The notes under the pieces: generated by a model
The model's database searches: none
Told to the model about the DNA's origin: nothing
The model's input: only the letters and a program-made list of their open reading frames with translations
NCBI GenBank assembly: GCA_049999765.1
Contig: JBNGIQ010009090.1
Coordinates: 1 to 20,136 of the forward strand
Source: Phaeoceros laevis
Taxonomy: Eukaryota > Anthocerotophyta > Anthocerotopsida > Notothyladales
Length of the DNA: 20,136 bases
Direction: 5' to 3'
Position numbers and translations under genes: made by a program
Part shown: positions 1 through 8,721 of the stretch, piece by piece
Layout: each line of letters starts with the position of its first letter
Numbering within the stretch: position 1 is the first letter of the stretch

Positions 1-1445
1 TGACACACTTCATCCAAAAATACCTTCACTTCAGGACCATCCACCTCAAGCTCCACGTGCACAGAGCCGTCGTCCGTACCCGTGCAACAGTTCTCAAGAA
101 GGAAATCCAGCAACGCTTGGAACAGGCGAGGACTTAGGCTGGGCACCGCCGTGAGCGCAGCTATGAGCGGGCGCAACTCTTTGGGCGACTGCTCCACATT
201 CAATATTTGGCCACCGCTACCCGGGCCCTCACCCAGCTGCGGCAGCTGCCGGCATGAGGAACAGATGCAATAGAAGAACCCCTGTTTAAGATTTCTTCCA
301 CTTGGACCCTTCACAGGAGCGTTCCTTATCTTGTCAAGGGCAAGGCGTGGGTGGCTCGCATGAAGCTGATGCAGATCATCGATAAGGCTGTGATCCAGCG
401 TTTTTGAGCCCAATAGAGACAAGAAAGACAAGGTTGAATTGGCCGCGCCAAGGGCCTGGAAAATGCAACCCCATGCCTCTGTGGAAAAGTCAGCGTTCTC
501 CAATAACAGCTTTCTCAGACTGGTGTTGGTGCGAAGCATTTGAGCAAGGGGCTCACCCAGCTGGCCCGCCTCCTCCTCGGTGAACAGTAAATGAAGCTCG
601 CTGCATCTGCTGAGTGAGCTGCCAATGCCATTCAAGATTGGCTCTAGGGCCCGATCTGGGCCGCCGCCAACCTGTAGTCTCTGGAGAGCCTTGGCTCCCA
701 TGGCGGCAGAGAGAAGGGCAGCTCCAGCCACCGCCAGTCCCGTCTCTCGAATCCTAAGCTCCCGCAGGCCCTTGCTTGAGACGAGTTGACCCAGCAGCTG
801 TGCTGCACGCTCATCTGCCAGGCACTCGGGATTGCCCTCCACGCTCAAGATTTGGAGGCGGGAGCCAGCTTTGTTGGCCAGCACGGTGCTCAAAAGCTGA
901 GACAGCCCTGCTGCTTTCAACCCCACTCCGTCCATCTCCAGCGTCACCAGGCTTGAGTTGGGGCTGGCCAGGATGTGGCTCACCTGCCGGCACCCAAACT
1001 CAGATCCAAAGCCTCTGTTGCCGTCCAGCCTGAGCCATCGCAACACCTGGTTGGATTTGAGGCCCTCGCAAAGACGCTCCACTTCCGCCTCACTGCAGAT
1101 GCCGCAGTTAACAGTTGATGCCCAGTCGGCCAGTGTCACCACTCGCAACGAAGGGCAGGTGCCGATCAGTCCCAGCACCCACAGCCTCACTCTTCTGTAC
1201 CGCACAGCACCAGCACCAGCATCATCCCCAACATCGGCTGATGGATCCATCCGAAAATACTCACCACCTTGGTCCGGCCTTGCAAGATCCACCTCGATGG
1301 TGGGTGGCACCGCCCTGAGCTGCGTCACAAGCTCTCGCAGAGCTTGGGGCAGCTGCTCCACATCGATATCCACATCCATGGCAGTGCCGCCAATGTCACC
1401 GGAGATTGGAGCCTCCTCCACCTGCCCAGCGAGCCCGTCCCTCAT
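1..1445 (-). CDS. LRR-Roc-COR-caspase gene, left copy, 5' part only (residues 1 to about 481)
   Basis: This is the N-terminal part of the same protein described in full at 9211-14913, cut by the left window edge. The start codon is at 1445-1443 on the minus strand, and an in-frame TGA lies six codons upstream, so the start is well bounded. The segment encodes the acidic N-terminus, the first leucine-rich repeat block and the beginning of the second. The frame is open to base 1. If the DNA is a tandem array, the rest lies just outside the window and the copy may be complete. If the repeat truly starts at base 1, this copy would be a 5' fragment. Confidence 0.85.
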   Translation of the reverse strand, partial: MRDGLAGQVEEAPISGDIGGTAMDVDIDVEQLPQALRELVTQLRAVPPTIEVDLARPDQGGEYFRMDPSADVGDDAGAGAVRYRRVRLWVLGLIGTCPSLRVVTLADWASTVNCGICSEAEVERLCEGLKSNQVLRWLRLDGNRGFGSEFGCRQVSHILASPNSSLVTLEMDGVGLKAAGLSQLLSTVLANKAGSRLQILSVEGNPECLADERAAQLLGQLVSSKGLRELRIRETGLAVAGAALLSAAMGAKALQRLQVGGGPDRALEPILNGIGSSLSRCSELHLLFTEEEAGQLGEPLAQMLRTNTSLRKLLLENADFSTEAWGCIFQALGAANSTLSFLSLLGSKTLDHSLIDDLHQLHASHPRLALDKIRNAPVKGPSGRNLKQGFFYCICSSCRQLPQLGEGPGSGGQILNVEQSPKELRPLIAALTAVPSLSPRLFQALLDFLLENCCTGTDDGSVHVELEVDGPEVKVFLDEVC

Positions 1446-1595
1446 CGCGGTAGCAGACGTTCTTCACCACTTCCGTCCCTGGAAGCGTCGGCCAAGCTTT
1501 CAAGACCACCACTGAAAGGTCTGATGGCGTGACCGCGTGATAACTTGTGGCCTCGAAAGACTTGCGGGGCGGCCAAGGTTGCTGGGAATTGAAGG

Positions 1596-1612
1596 GAGGC
1601 CTTCTAGGCCTC
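1596..1612. repeat. Short inverted repeat, GAGGCC arms with 5-nt loop
   Basis: The arms GAGGCC (1596-1601) and GGCCTC (1607-1612) pair perfectly around TTCTA. The site abuts the longer palindrome at 1612-1641. The second copy is at 15064-15080. Confidence 0.6.
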
Positions 1613-1641
1613 GGATTTGATTGTAGATACAATCAAATCCG
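1612..1641. repeat. 30-bp near-perfect palindrome, 14-bp arms with 2-nt centre
   Basis: The left arm CGGATTTGATTGTA (1612-1625) is the exact reverse complement of 1628-1641, separated by GA. It lies about 170 bases upstream of the minus-strand start codon at 1445, so it would be in the promoter or 5' UTR of the LRR-Roc-COR-caspase gene. A cruciform or RNA stem, a binding site for a dimeric factor, or an insertion scar are all possible. The second copy is at 15080-15109. Confidence 0.85.
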
Positions 1642-1666
1642 ACGGATGAGAAGCCAGCAGCCTTGT

Positions 1667-1700
1667 CCTCCACACCTAGCCTGCCTCCACACCTAGCCTG
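1667..1700. repeat. 17-bp perfect tandem duplication
   Basis: The unit CCTCCACACCTAGCCTG occurs at 1667-1683 and immediately again at 1684-1700. The two units are identical, so it looks like recent slippage. The second copy is at 15135-15168. Confidence 0.9.
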
Positions 1701-2003
1701 CACCAAGGAGAAGAAGCCCCACCCCCACACGGCAAGCCACCGCCAGGGGAAGGGCCCCCGCCATCGCCACTCCCGTGGTCACCTGCCAGCCCGCGGAAAG
1801 GAGCCGTTGAGCACTATTGAGCGAGGATGTAGAGGATGGGTATGGACTGGAGACTGGAATATGGATGGTGCTAGATGGTCTTGGCGGTTTCCCGGTGCCA
1901 TATCGACAGGGAACCGGGTCCGCGTGGCACTCATGACACGTAAGCTAACCAACCGGTGCAGCGAGGCGCCGGGCGTCCCGCAAAAATGCGGTCCGGGAAA
2001 AAC

Positions 2004-2022
2004 GGCCCGCGTTTGGCGGGCC
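2004..2022. repeat. GC-rich hairpin, 7-bp arms
   Basis: GGCCCGC (2004-2010) and GCGGGCC (2016-2022) pair perfectly around GTTTG. It resembles a bacterial terminator stem, but in plant DNA that reading does not apply. The second copy is at 15472-15490. Confidence 0.6.
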
Positions 2023-2061
2023 TCATTTTGCCCAAACTTTGGTTGAGTTTGAAAAAAAAAG

Positions 2062-2081
2062 GGCGAAACTTAGGTTTCGCC
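2062..2081. repeat. Hairpin with 8-bp arms beside an A-tract
   Basis: GGCGAAAC (2062-2069) and GTTTCGCC (2074-2081) pair perfectly around TTAG, just after a run of nine A residues. Function unknown. The second copy is at 15530-15549. Confidence 0.6.
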
Positions 2082-2566
2082 ACGCTGGCCAAAAGGACTG
2101 CCATACGGGGCGGCCAAGATTCCTGCAGCCCTGCAGAGCATTATTAAACTTGTTGGGGAGCTTCCTTTGCAGCTACCAGATACGCGTGCTGCAGGGTAAC
2201 GTGTCTCCCCCGGCCCTCTCACGAATCTCATCCATCCAGCTTACACTGTTACACAGGACAAGTTTGTGGTCGGGGGAGAGCATCACGACCGGGCCGCACG
2301 GGATTCTTTCGGATTCCCACGCCTTCCGAGGACTGCACATGTGAAGTCTTACACAAAAGGAGTCTCGTCAGTCTTGACTTTGGAGCGTCTGCACCCTGAA
2401 CAGAAGGACGTCGCGGATGAAAGATCATGACGGAAGTTTACACTCTCACCTCAAGTGGGAAACTTGTGCTGTGGAAGACTGGGTCTTGTTCAAGTTCTTA
2501 ACGATTCTGCCTGTATTACGTATGACTTAAAGGAAATTGGCTCGTTAAAAAGGCCGCGCTCGCCTC

Positions 2567-2586
2567 GGGATTATCCGCGTAATCCC
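2567..2586. repeat. Hairpin with 7-bp arms
   Basis: GGGATTA (2567-2573) and TAATCCC (2580-2586) pair around TCCGCG. The neighbourhood has some short tRNA-like words but no cloverleaf or T-loop box could be built, so I do not call a tRNA. The second copy is at 16035-16054. Confidence 0.55.
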
Positions 2587-2667
2587 AGCTCTTAATTGGT
2601 TACAGGGCACGGGATAGCACCGGGTAGGTCTGTCCGGTTAGCCGAGTTGTGGATTGATCACACCCCC

Positions 2668-3091
2668 AGTAACTGAATCTGAAGGAGATGAAGTCTCAGT
2701 CAGAGGTTCAACCTGAACAGTAGAGAAAAGGAGCAGACAAGGTCTGTGCCTCAAGGATGTCAAGCATATTTAAGCTCCAAAAAGTACATGCATTAGTAGA
2801 ATTCCATCCAGTGGATTCGATTTCATTCTTGGCTTGCAAGTTGCAGCTCTGACCAGAGAATTGAAGATCTCTGATTATATCCCCTTGCTGCACCCATGCA
2901 TCCCAGTCGGCTTGCTTTCGATTGAGGCTCCGCACTCCAACTTCTTGCTGGCTAGACTAAAGTATGCGGACTTTGTTGGAAGGACGCATACTCCATTACA
3001 ACAAGGAGGGGTGTACCAAGATCCTAGGGACGACTACCATTTCCTCCCCCAAGAACAGAGTTCACACAACTAGCAAGTTGCTTGCCAACCC
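2668..3091 (+). repeat. 424-bp dispersed repeat, copy 1 (diverged from 8673-9088)
   Basis: This stretch matches 8673-9088 closely, with scattered substitutions and small indels. Similarity begins at AGTAA and stops sharply after the shared GCTTGCCAACCC. In the other copy the first 49 bases are the last codons of a P-class PPR frame (EVSESEGDEVSVRGST and stop). Here the upstream coding part is missing, so this copy looks like the displaced one. The rest appears to be 3' flanking sequence. It joins the PLS-class PPR relic directly downstream. An identical copy is at 16136-16559. Confidence 0.85.
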
Positions 3092-5400
3092 GGATGACGC
3101 GCTCGAGCTGCCGCACAGAAGTGTTTTTTCCTGGACAGCCATGATTGATGGGTATGTACAACGCAGCTGGTCAAGCGCAGGAGGCGTTGAGAATGTCCAA
3201 TCGAATGCGGGAGGAAGGTCTGGAACCAGTACACCTTCGTGAGCATACTAAGATCTTGTGCCAGCCTATCAGACCTGGAACAAAAGTGCATTCATGCCGA
3301 AGCTTTGAGACAAGTGCGAGTCTGATTTGTTTGTGGGTACTTATTTGTTTGACGTATATGGAAAGTGTGGAAGCATCGTAGATGCAAGGAAGGTGTTTGA
3401 TGGATTGTCGCAGCGTAATGTGGTGACATGGACTGCGATGGCTGGAGCGTATATGTCCAGCAGGGTCAAGCAGAGAACACCTTACAGCAGTATGAAGATA
3501 TGTGTCGGGGAGGTGTGCGTCCAAATGACAGGACCTTGGTCAACTTGTTCCAAGCATGTTGTATGCTTGCAGAGAGAGAAGATGCTGTGGATGGGCATTG
3601 CGTTCTTTGAAAATAGGAAGAGCTGTACATACATGCTGATGTTCGGAAATTTAAAATGGGCTGTGATTCTGACGTCTTTGTTGGTAGCACTCTAGTTAGT
3701 ATGTATGGGAAGTGTAGTCTAGCATTTTGGATGCAGAAGAGGCATATGGTGCATTGTTGAGGCATGCTGCTGTAGCATGGAATGCACTCCTGAAGCCTAC
3801 AGTGAGCCATGAAGAGAAAGGTTTAGAGCTAAATATTTCAGGACATGCTGTCCAGAACGAGGTGAGGGTCCAGATGCCCGGACCTTTATGACTGTGATTC
3901 AAGCATGTGCAACATTAGCAGAGAAGGATGATGTTGGGGTTGATCCCCAGTCTAACGAAGTAAACCTTTTACAGATGGGCAAAGCTCTCCATGGTGAGGT
4001 TTGGAGAAAAGGCTACACCACAGACGTGTTCGTTAGTAACACTCTTATCAGTATGTATGGGAAGTGCGGAGCAGCATAGATGCACACAATGTCTTCGATG
4101 GATTGTGTTGTAATCGTGATGCCGTGTCGTGGACTACGTGCTTGCAGCATACGTCCAGCAGGACGAAGCAGAGAAAGCTTTGCAGTTGTACGAGCAAATA
4201 ATGCAGGAAGGGCTTCTCACAACCGATCGGGCTCTTGTAAGTACGCTCCAAACCTGTGGTATGTTAGCAGAAAATGAAGAAGACTTTGTTTTGGATGGGC
4301 AATGCACCAAGGTGAAGTCCTTAATCCAAGGAAAGGCTATATACATGCTGAAGCTAGAGATAAGGGGTATGATTCAGGTCCTTTTGCAGGTAGCACACTT
4401 GTTAGTGTGTATGGTAAGTGTGGCAGCATCATGGACGCCCGGAATGTCTTTGATGGGCTATCCCAGCGTGATTTGGTGGCATGGAGTGCAATGCTCACGG
4501 GATATGCTCAACAAGGGCAAGCAGAGAAGGCTTTGCAGCTGTACGAAACAATGCATGACTACTGGGTGAACCCTGATACTCACACCTTTGTGAGTGCACT
4601 TCAAGTATGCAGTGTGCTAGCAGAGAATGAAGAAGTGATTTTCATGGACAGAAGACGCTTGAAAGCGAAGTCCTTGGAAATGGGGAGGGCAATACATGCC
4701 CGCGGTCATAAGAAGGGCTATGATGTACAGGTCTTTGTTAGTAACACCCTCATCAGCATGTATGGCGCGTGTGGATGCATCGGTGATTCAAGAAACGTAT
4801 TTGATGAGCTGCCAAAACGAGATGGTCTCATGGAATGTGCTGTTCGCAGCATATGTTGAGCTGGGCCAAGCAGAGAAGGATTTGCAGCTCTACGAAGACA
4901 TGCAGCAGGAAAGCACAAGTCCAGATGAGGTCACTTTGGTTTGTATCTTTCAGGCATTGAGCAGCCTAGGAAGCTTGCCGACTCTCACAAGGACGTATGA
5001 AAGAGTCCTCTCCTCTGGGAAGGATTTAAGTCCTCTGCTAGCGATCACTGCCATCTATGCATATGGGAGGTGTGCACGAGGTGGACGCCCAGTCTGTGTT
5101 TGACTCACTGCCACATCCTGAGGTGGTGTCCTGGACGGGTTATGCCCGAGAAGGGGACTGTATGGCAAGCCTGCGATGTTACAGAAAATGCAACTTGCGG
5201 GTGCACGCCCCAACAGTGTGACATTTCTGTCACTTCTAGCAGCCTGCAGTCATGCCGGTTTAGTGGACATGGGCCACGAGTACTTCGAGTCCATGAGCAG
5301 AGATCATGGAATGGCTCTGCAGATGGAGCATTATGTCAGCATGGTAGACTTGTTGGGGCATTATGTCAGCATGGTATCAGAGATGCAGAACCTTAGATAG
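3092..5400 (+). pseudogene. PLS-class pentatricopeptide repeat (PPR) pseudogene
   Basis: PPR proteins are organelle RNA-binding proteins, and PLS-class members usually guide RNA editing. Clear PPR motifs are spread over all three plus frames: VFSWTAMIDGYVQ (near 3120), GQAQEALRMSNRMREEGLEP (3145 frame), YTFVSILRSCASLSDLEQ (3230), YGKCGSIVDARKVFDGLSQR (3327 frame), GMLAENEE-type spacers (about 4260 and 4620), VFVSNTLISMYGACG (4735) and FLSLLAACSHAGLVDMGHEYF (5225). At least eight frame switches are needed to read through, several of them inside a motif, so introns do not explain them. Copies of HYVSMV occur in tandem near 5330-5370. The C-terminal E/DYW region is absent after MVDLLG. Neighbouring genes are intact, so indel-prone sequencing is an unlikely cause. 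Confidence 0.9.
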
Positions 5401-6255
5401 GGCGCATCAGGACACTCAAAGATAGGTGGTCTCGATGTTGAGCAAGGAGTTGTTGGGGACTCTGGCTCGTCGACTTCCTCATCTCTAATGCTCCCAACAG
5501 ACAATTCGACATTGCCCTGACCTTCTGCTTCACCTTCATCCTCACCTCGGCTGATACTATCACCAGCACTTACACATCTACTCTCAGCCTGCAGTGCACA
5601 CACATAAGGTTTAAGATGAAATGGCTCCAACAGTAGAGCATGACTTCACAGGAAAAGGTGGTAACAGCAAAACCCCAAGTGGTCAGTGAGGAAGAACAGA
5701 GAAAAATAAGTACTACCATGCCCCACACATCTGGAAAACCAACGTTCTCGTGATGCCTACACCAACCGGAAACACCAGACTCTTCAGACAATGGTGGCTT
5801 TCTGTGAGTCAAAATAGGGGGAAGTCCCGAAGACTTCGAAGCCACCTCAAGTGTGTCTAGTGGCGACCTTCTGCTAGCAGTGGTATGGCTTACATTTGAA
5901 GATGCGTCTTGCAAAGCCCTCCAAGACAGCAAGTCAAAGCTTCTTGAACCACCATGGACACACTACCACATAGCAGGCATTTCCACAAACCTGATTCTGA
6001 AAGCACGAGTTCAGTAACTCCTTACACATGGACATACCGTCAAGTACACTAACAGGCGAGTTCTCGAACACCAGAGAGCAAGCTTGCCTAGGAGATCTCA
6101 TGACCATTGCGGCTGCTGCCTGTGTTATTCCAGCCACCAGGGCCATGGGACTGCAAATGCTTGACACATCTGCAGATTCTGCACAATCTGCAGCATCCAC
6201 TCTGCTTACGGCTGGGGAAGCGTCTGCAAACTCCTGAACAGGCTGGACCATGCCT
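5400..6255 (-). other. Candidate minus-strand exons, product unknown
   Basis: Three minus-strand open stretches can be joined by plausible GT-AG signals. One exon from about 6253 (acceptor TTCTCTCCAG, then GCATGGTCCAGCC) runs to 6038 and ends SPVSVLD, with a donor GTATGTCC. A second from 5907 down to about 5714 (starting DASSNVSHTT) would end at GTAGTACTTATT. A third begins near 5590 after TGCACTGCAG and is acidic (GEDEGEAEGQG, RDEEVDEPESP). The first two join in phase over a 130-bp intron. The SPVSVLD motif occurs in several plant cytoskeleton-associated families, but that is too weak to assign one. Alternative splice choices exist, upstream exons are unclear, and the 3' end runs into the PPR relic. 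It may be a gene remnant. Confidence 0.3.
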
Positions 6256-6589
6256 GGAGAGAACTAGTTGCTGAGCCATCAGTGAGAGCCTGCAAAAATT
6301 CCGTATTGTCCCCACTCCAGGTTTAGGTCCACCTTCGTTCTTCGTTCTGTGCACTTCGGACAGTAGACTTTGGAGCTAAGCAGATGCTGTGCAAGCAGCT
6401 GAAGATGCAGACAGTCTTCGGCCCACGGGAGTCATGGATTTCTGCCTTATCTTGAAAGGCTCCGAGGTAGCAGTGGGACGCAAGACGGCTGTTTGCTGTC
6501 ACTGCGTTCTTGAAGTCTTGTAGGGAAGGCAGCACCGCCTGATTTGACTCTACCACGGCAGACCTAGGCAGGTTTGCTTTCGAGCAACG
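6256..6589. promoter_or_regulatory. Intergenic interval upstream of RMI2
   Basis: This is the interval between the candidate minus-strand exons and the RMI2 start codon, so it should contain the RMI2 promoter and 5' UTR and could act bidirectionally. Minus-strand frames cross it, including one running antisense over RMI2 exon 1, but none has recognisable content. I see no convincing TATA box. The right copy is 19724-20057. Confidence 0.35.
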
Positions 6590-7213
6590 ATGGACTACAC
6601 CTTGCCAGCACTGAAGACGATGATCGCGCAGCTCAAAGCGGTGGTGCTGCCTAACCCTACAGCCACTGCCCACACCATAGGCGCTCTGCGCTTTCAGCGG
6701 GTCTGGATTCAGGTTCGTGAAGCTCGCTCGATCTGACCTCCAACAGCAACAACCTAGCATCAACCTTCAGTTGCTGGTGGACGTGCTGGCCAGGGTGTGC
6801 TTGTTGCTGGACCCAGTGCGCAGGGGCGCTTTGTGCTTGACGATGGCAGCGGCGTGATTGAGCTCATTTTAACCGGAGATGCGCAAAAGAAAACCTGGAG
6901 TTCAGGCAAGTATTGTGCTGCAACACTCCATTCTGGATGCTGACTTCACACAAACACTAGTCTTGTTTTCACCTTGATCTGTCGTTGTGGTGGCAGGAAT
7001 GTACGTGTTGGTAGTTGGTGCTTATCAAACTAATGCTAAGCAACCTCTCGTAAAGGTGTGTGTGTTGCAATGCATTGTTGTGGTTACAAGTCTTGGGTTG
7101 TTTCTCATAACGTTCTTCTTTTCCAGGTCCACAAGATCGTGGATTTGTCAGCATTTCCCGACAGAGAAGCTGCATGGCATCTTGAAGTCATAGAGGCTCA
7201 TGACAGATTCTAG
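6590..7213 (+). CDS. RMI2: RecQ-mediated genome instability protein 2 (RMI2), four exons
   Basis: RMI2 is a small OB-fold protein of the RecQ helicase-topoisomerase 3-RMI1 complex, which dissolves double Holliday junctions and limits crossovers in the nucleus. Exons are 6590-6712, 6794-6905, 6997-7055 and 7127-7213, giving 126 residues and a TAG stop. The first exon gives MDYTLPALKTMIAQLKAVV and ends FQRVWIQ. The second gives GVLVAGPSAQGRFVLDDGSG and VIELILTGDAQ. The third gives GMYVLVVGAY. The fourth gives VHKIVDLSAFPDREAAWHLE. These match the plant RMI2 pattern in order. Introns of 81, 91 and 71 bp are phase 0, 1 and 0. Intron 2 uses a GC donor (CAG|GCAAGT). No frame damage is seen. The length is slightly short of the human protein (about 147 residues). 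The start has good context (AACGATGG). Confidence 0.9.
6906..6996 (+). other. RMI2: GC-AG intron of RMI2
   Basis: The conserved peptide continues W-S-S-G-M-Y-V-L-V-V only if the intron runs from GCAAGT (6906) to GGCAG (6996). No GT donor nearby keeps that junction. The donor context CAG|GCAAGT is the usual strong consensus for rare GC-AG introns. Confidence 0.8.
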
Positions 7214-7830
7214 GAGCGCAGGATTCAGGGCTCAGCTTGACAGGCAGTGACATGCCTTGTCAGTATAACCTGGGAATAGTTGAAATTAGGAGACCAGTAA
7301 TAGCACTCTCATCCAGTTGAACTTGGACGCTCTTTCTGAGAACAAAAGACCAGTAACAACATTCTTCATTCAGTCCATGGCATTGAAACAGTCCATGGTA
7401 TTGGAATGGTTGTGCTCTTTGCAAGAGAGACTATGAGGGTATGTGCCTGGAGGGGAAAAGTTAAAATCCTCCATTATCATCGACGCTAACTGGGCACTCT
7501 TTAGTGAACAAATTGACGTGGTGTTTAGGTCAGACTTGGTCAGGACATCAGGGATAAGCGCTGTGCTTGAGGAATATACATTGTGCGACCTAGGTTTTGC
7601 CCCTACAAGACCAAGTGATGCGGATGAGCTAGTTCCGATCCTTGTATCGAAGTGTAGCCGATCGATGCCCCGCTTGTTCTTTCATTCTGCTCCGACATGC
7701 ACAGCGCCATGAATCTCCCCACAGTCATTCTAATTGCGCAGGCCTACCACTTTCAATTTACACGAACGAGCCAAACCCACAGTCCCTTGAGCTCGAGACC
7801 AACTATCCCCATCCCCATCCAGCTTTGGCT
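7214..7830. other. Spacer between RMI2 and the secreted-protein frame
   Basis: Besides the 3' UTR of RMI2 I see no recognisable gene. An 89-codon plus-strand frame at 7443-7712 has no familiar motif and no support. The 7280-7410 part contains short imperfect direct repeats such as GACCAGTAA followed by similar words, and the 18-bp tandem listed separately. The promoter of the 7831 frame should lie in the right part. Confidence 0.5.
7371..7406. repeat. 18-bp tandem duplication with two mismatches
   Basis: CAGTCCATGGCATTGAAA (7371-7388) is followed directly by CAGTCCATGGTATTGGAA (7389-7406). Confidence 0.85.
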
Positions 7831-8157
7831 ATGGCCGGTTCGCTGCTCCTGCTGCTCCTGGTGGCGGGAGTGAATCTTGCTGCGGCGATGCCGGCACTGG
7901 TCCTGCAGCCGTCCGCTTGGAGGTTCAAGGCGAGCTACCCGGACCACTGGAACGTGAGGTATTTCCCAGCGATGCGGGACAACATCACCGGCGAGGAGCT
8001 CCAGGGGAGCACCACCACGCACCTGTGGGTCAAGTCCGGGGTGAAGCCGGAGCCCAGTCGCAGGACGTGGGCAGCCATCGAGTACACCACCAACATAGCG
8101 TCCGTGGAGGTGGCCCAGGGCGACATGTGCACCGAGGCAGACACTTCACCCATCTAA
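7831..8157 (+). CDS. Putative secreted protein, 108 aa, unknown function
   Basis: I do not recognise the family. The frame starts MAGSLLLLLLVAGVNLAAA, a typical short signal peptide with a hydrophobic core and a likely cleavage after the alanine run. The mature part contains PDHWNVRYFPAMRDNITG, with one N-glycosylation sequon (N51-I-T), and a single cysteine at residue 100. Codon use is strongly GC-ending, unlike the surrounding AT-richer spacer, which supports real coding. The open frame extends upstream to 7642, but the signal peptide makes the methionine at 7831 the natural start. The frame ends soon after the cysteine, in less GC-rich sequence. It may therefore be the first exon of a longer gene whose donor I could not identify, or a truncated copy. 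Confidence 0.5.
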   Translation: MAGSLLLLLLVAGVNLAAAMPALVLQPSAWRFKASYPDHWNVRYFPAMRDNITGEELQGSTTTHLWVKSGVKPEPSRRTWAAIEYTTNIASVEVAQGDMCTEADTSPI

Positions 8158-8258
8158 GCATGCACGTAATCATTATCGCTGAAGTCCACCAGTAACCAGT
8201 AACAAGCCCATGCAACTGCTTCCTGTGCAGAGATCAATGGCCACTCTTCAAGAGATCG
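8158..8258. other. Short spacer
   Basis: No gene or repeat is recognised here. It contains two adjacent CAGTAACCAGTAAC-like words (near 8190-8202). Confidence 0.4.
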
Positions 8259-8721
8259 CAGCGAATGGGCGCGCAACCAAACCTTAAGACCTACACAACT
8301 CTGATCAACGGCTAGTCTTAGGCATCCTACCCATGGCCAGAGAAGTCTTTGGCATGCTTTGATAAAATGAAGTCTGCAGGTTTGGTGCCTGATAAAGGTG
8401 TCTACCACTGCCTAATGACATCACTACTCTCACGAGCTGCAATCGCAAGGGAAACAATGTATGGAGTCGTCCACATCAGTGATGAGATGGTGGCTGCAGG
8501 CATCTGTGGTTCTTCCTACTGCCAGGCGTTGGCAGAGATTTCTGTCCAGAGCGGAGAGAAAGACTGGTGACCTCACAAGGGTCGTGGAAAGGGTCAATCC
8601 TCCTGATTGGAACCCAAGCCAGCGTCGGCAAGCTTCAGGGGACGACTCTGACAGCTCTGGAAGCTCGTGGGAAGTAAGTGAATCTGAAGGAGATGAAGTC
8701 TCAGTCAGAGGTTCAACCTGA
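8259..8721 (+). pseudogene. P-class PPR gene fragment (3' part), broken
   Basis: A P-class PPR signature, QRMGAQPNLKTYTTLING, reads from 8259 and meets TAG at 8313. After a shift it resumes as DKMKSAGLVPDKGVYHCLMT and LLSRAAIARETMYGVVHISD, then EMVAAGI (8349 frame, stop at 8568-8570). A further frame (8461 frame) gives WQRFLSRAERKTGDLTRVV and an acidic tail GDDSDSSGSSWEVSESEGDE ending at 8721. These read as one former gene with a terminal acidic extension and at least two disruptions. The parts upstream are missing. Its last codons lie inside the dispersed repeat. Confidence 0.75.

Larger units (their letters stand above)
1446..2667. other. Gene-free 5' flank of the LRR-Roc-COR-caspase gene, rich in short inverted and tandem repeats
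   Basis: I recognise no protein or RNA gene here. Short open frames exist on both strands but none resembles a known family. The stretch contains a 30-bp palindrome, a 17-bp tandem duplication and several 6-8-bp-arm hairpins, listed separately. The part nearest 1445 is expected to hold the promoter and 5' UTR of the minus-strand gene. I could not point to a convincing TATA box or transcription start. The second copy is 14914-16135. Confidence 0.6.
1..6668. repeat. Left copy of a long direct repeat (period 13,468 bp)
   Basis: This block recurs in the same orientation at 13469-20136. I compared both ends, the intergenic hairpins, the PPR relic and the RMI2 start and found no difference; every reading frame inside also has the same length and translation in the two copies. 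Both window edges lie inside the repeat, so the true repeat may extend outward on both sides. The spacing equals a 13,468-bp unit, as in a tandem array or a circle read past its origin. Identity extends over decayed pseudogene and spacer, where drift should be fast, so the duplication is either very young or made in assembly. Confidence 0.97.

Noticed and set aside
958-1515. 185-codon plus-strand frame (and its copy at 14426-14983)
   Set aside because: It is antisense to the LRR exon and its content is compositional; the minus strand encodes clear LRRs there.
2004-2022. Rho-independent terminator
   Set aside because: The stem shape fits, but it is not followed by a T-run and the DNA is eukaryotic.
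2540-2660. tRNA-like words and stems
   Set aside because: No complete cloverleaf, anticodon arm or T-loop box could be built.
6323-6763. 146-codon minus-strand frame
   Set aside because: It overlaps RMI2 exon 1 antisense, shows no motif, and has stops or missing splice signals on reading further.
7443-7712. 89-codon plus-strand frame in the spacer after RMI2
   Set aside because: No recognised motif, no coding bias I can see, and no upstream signals.
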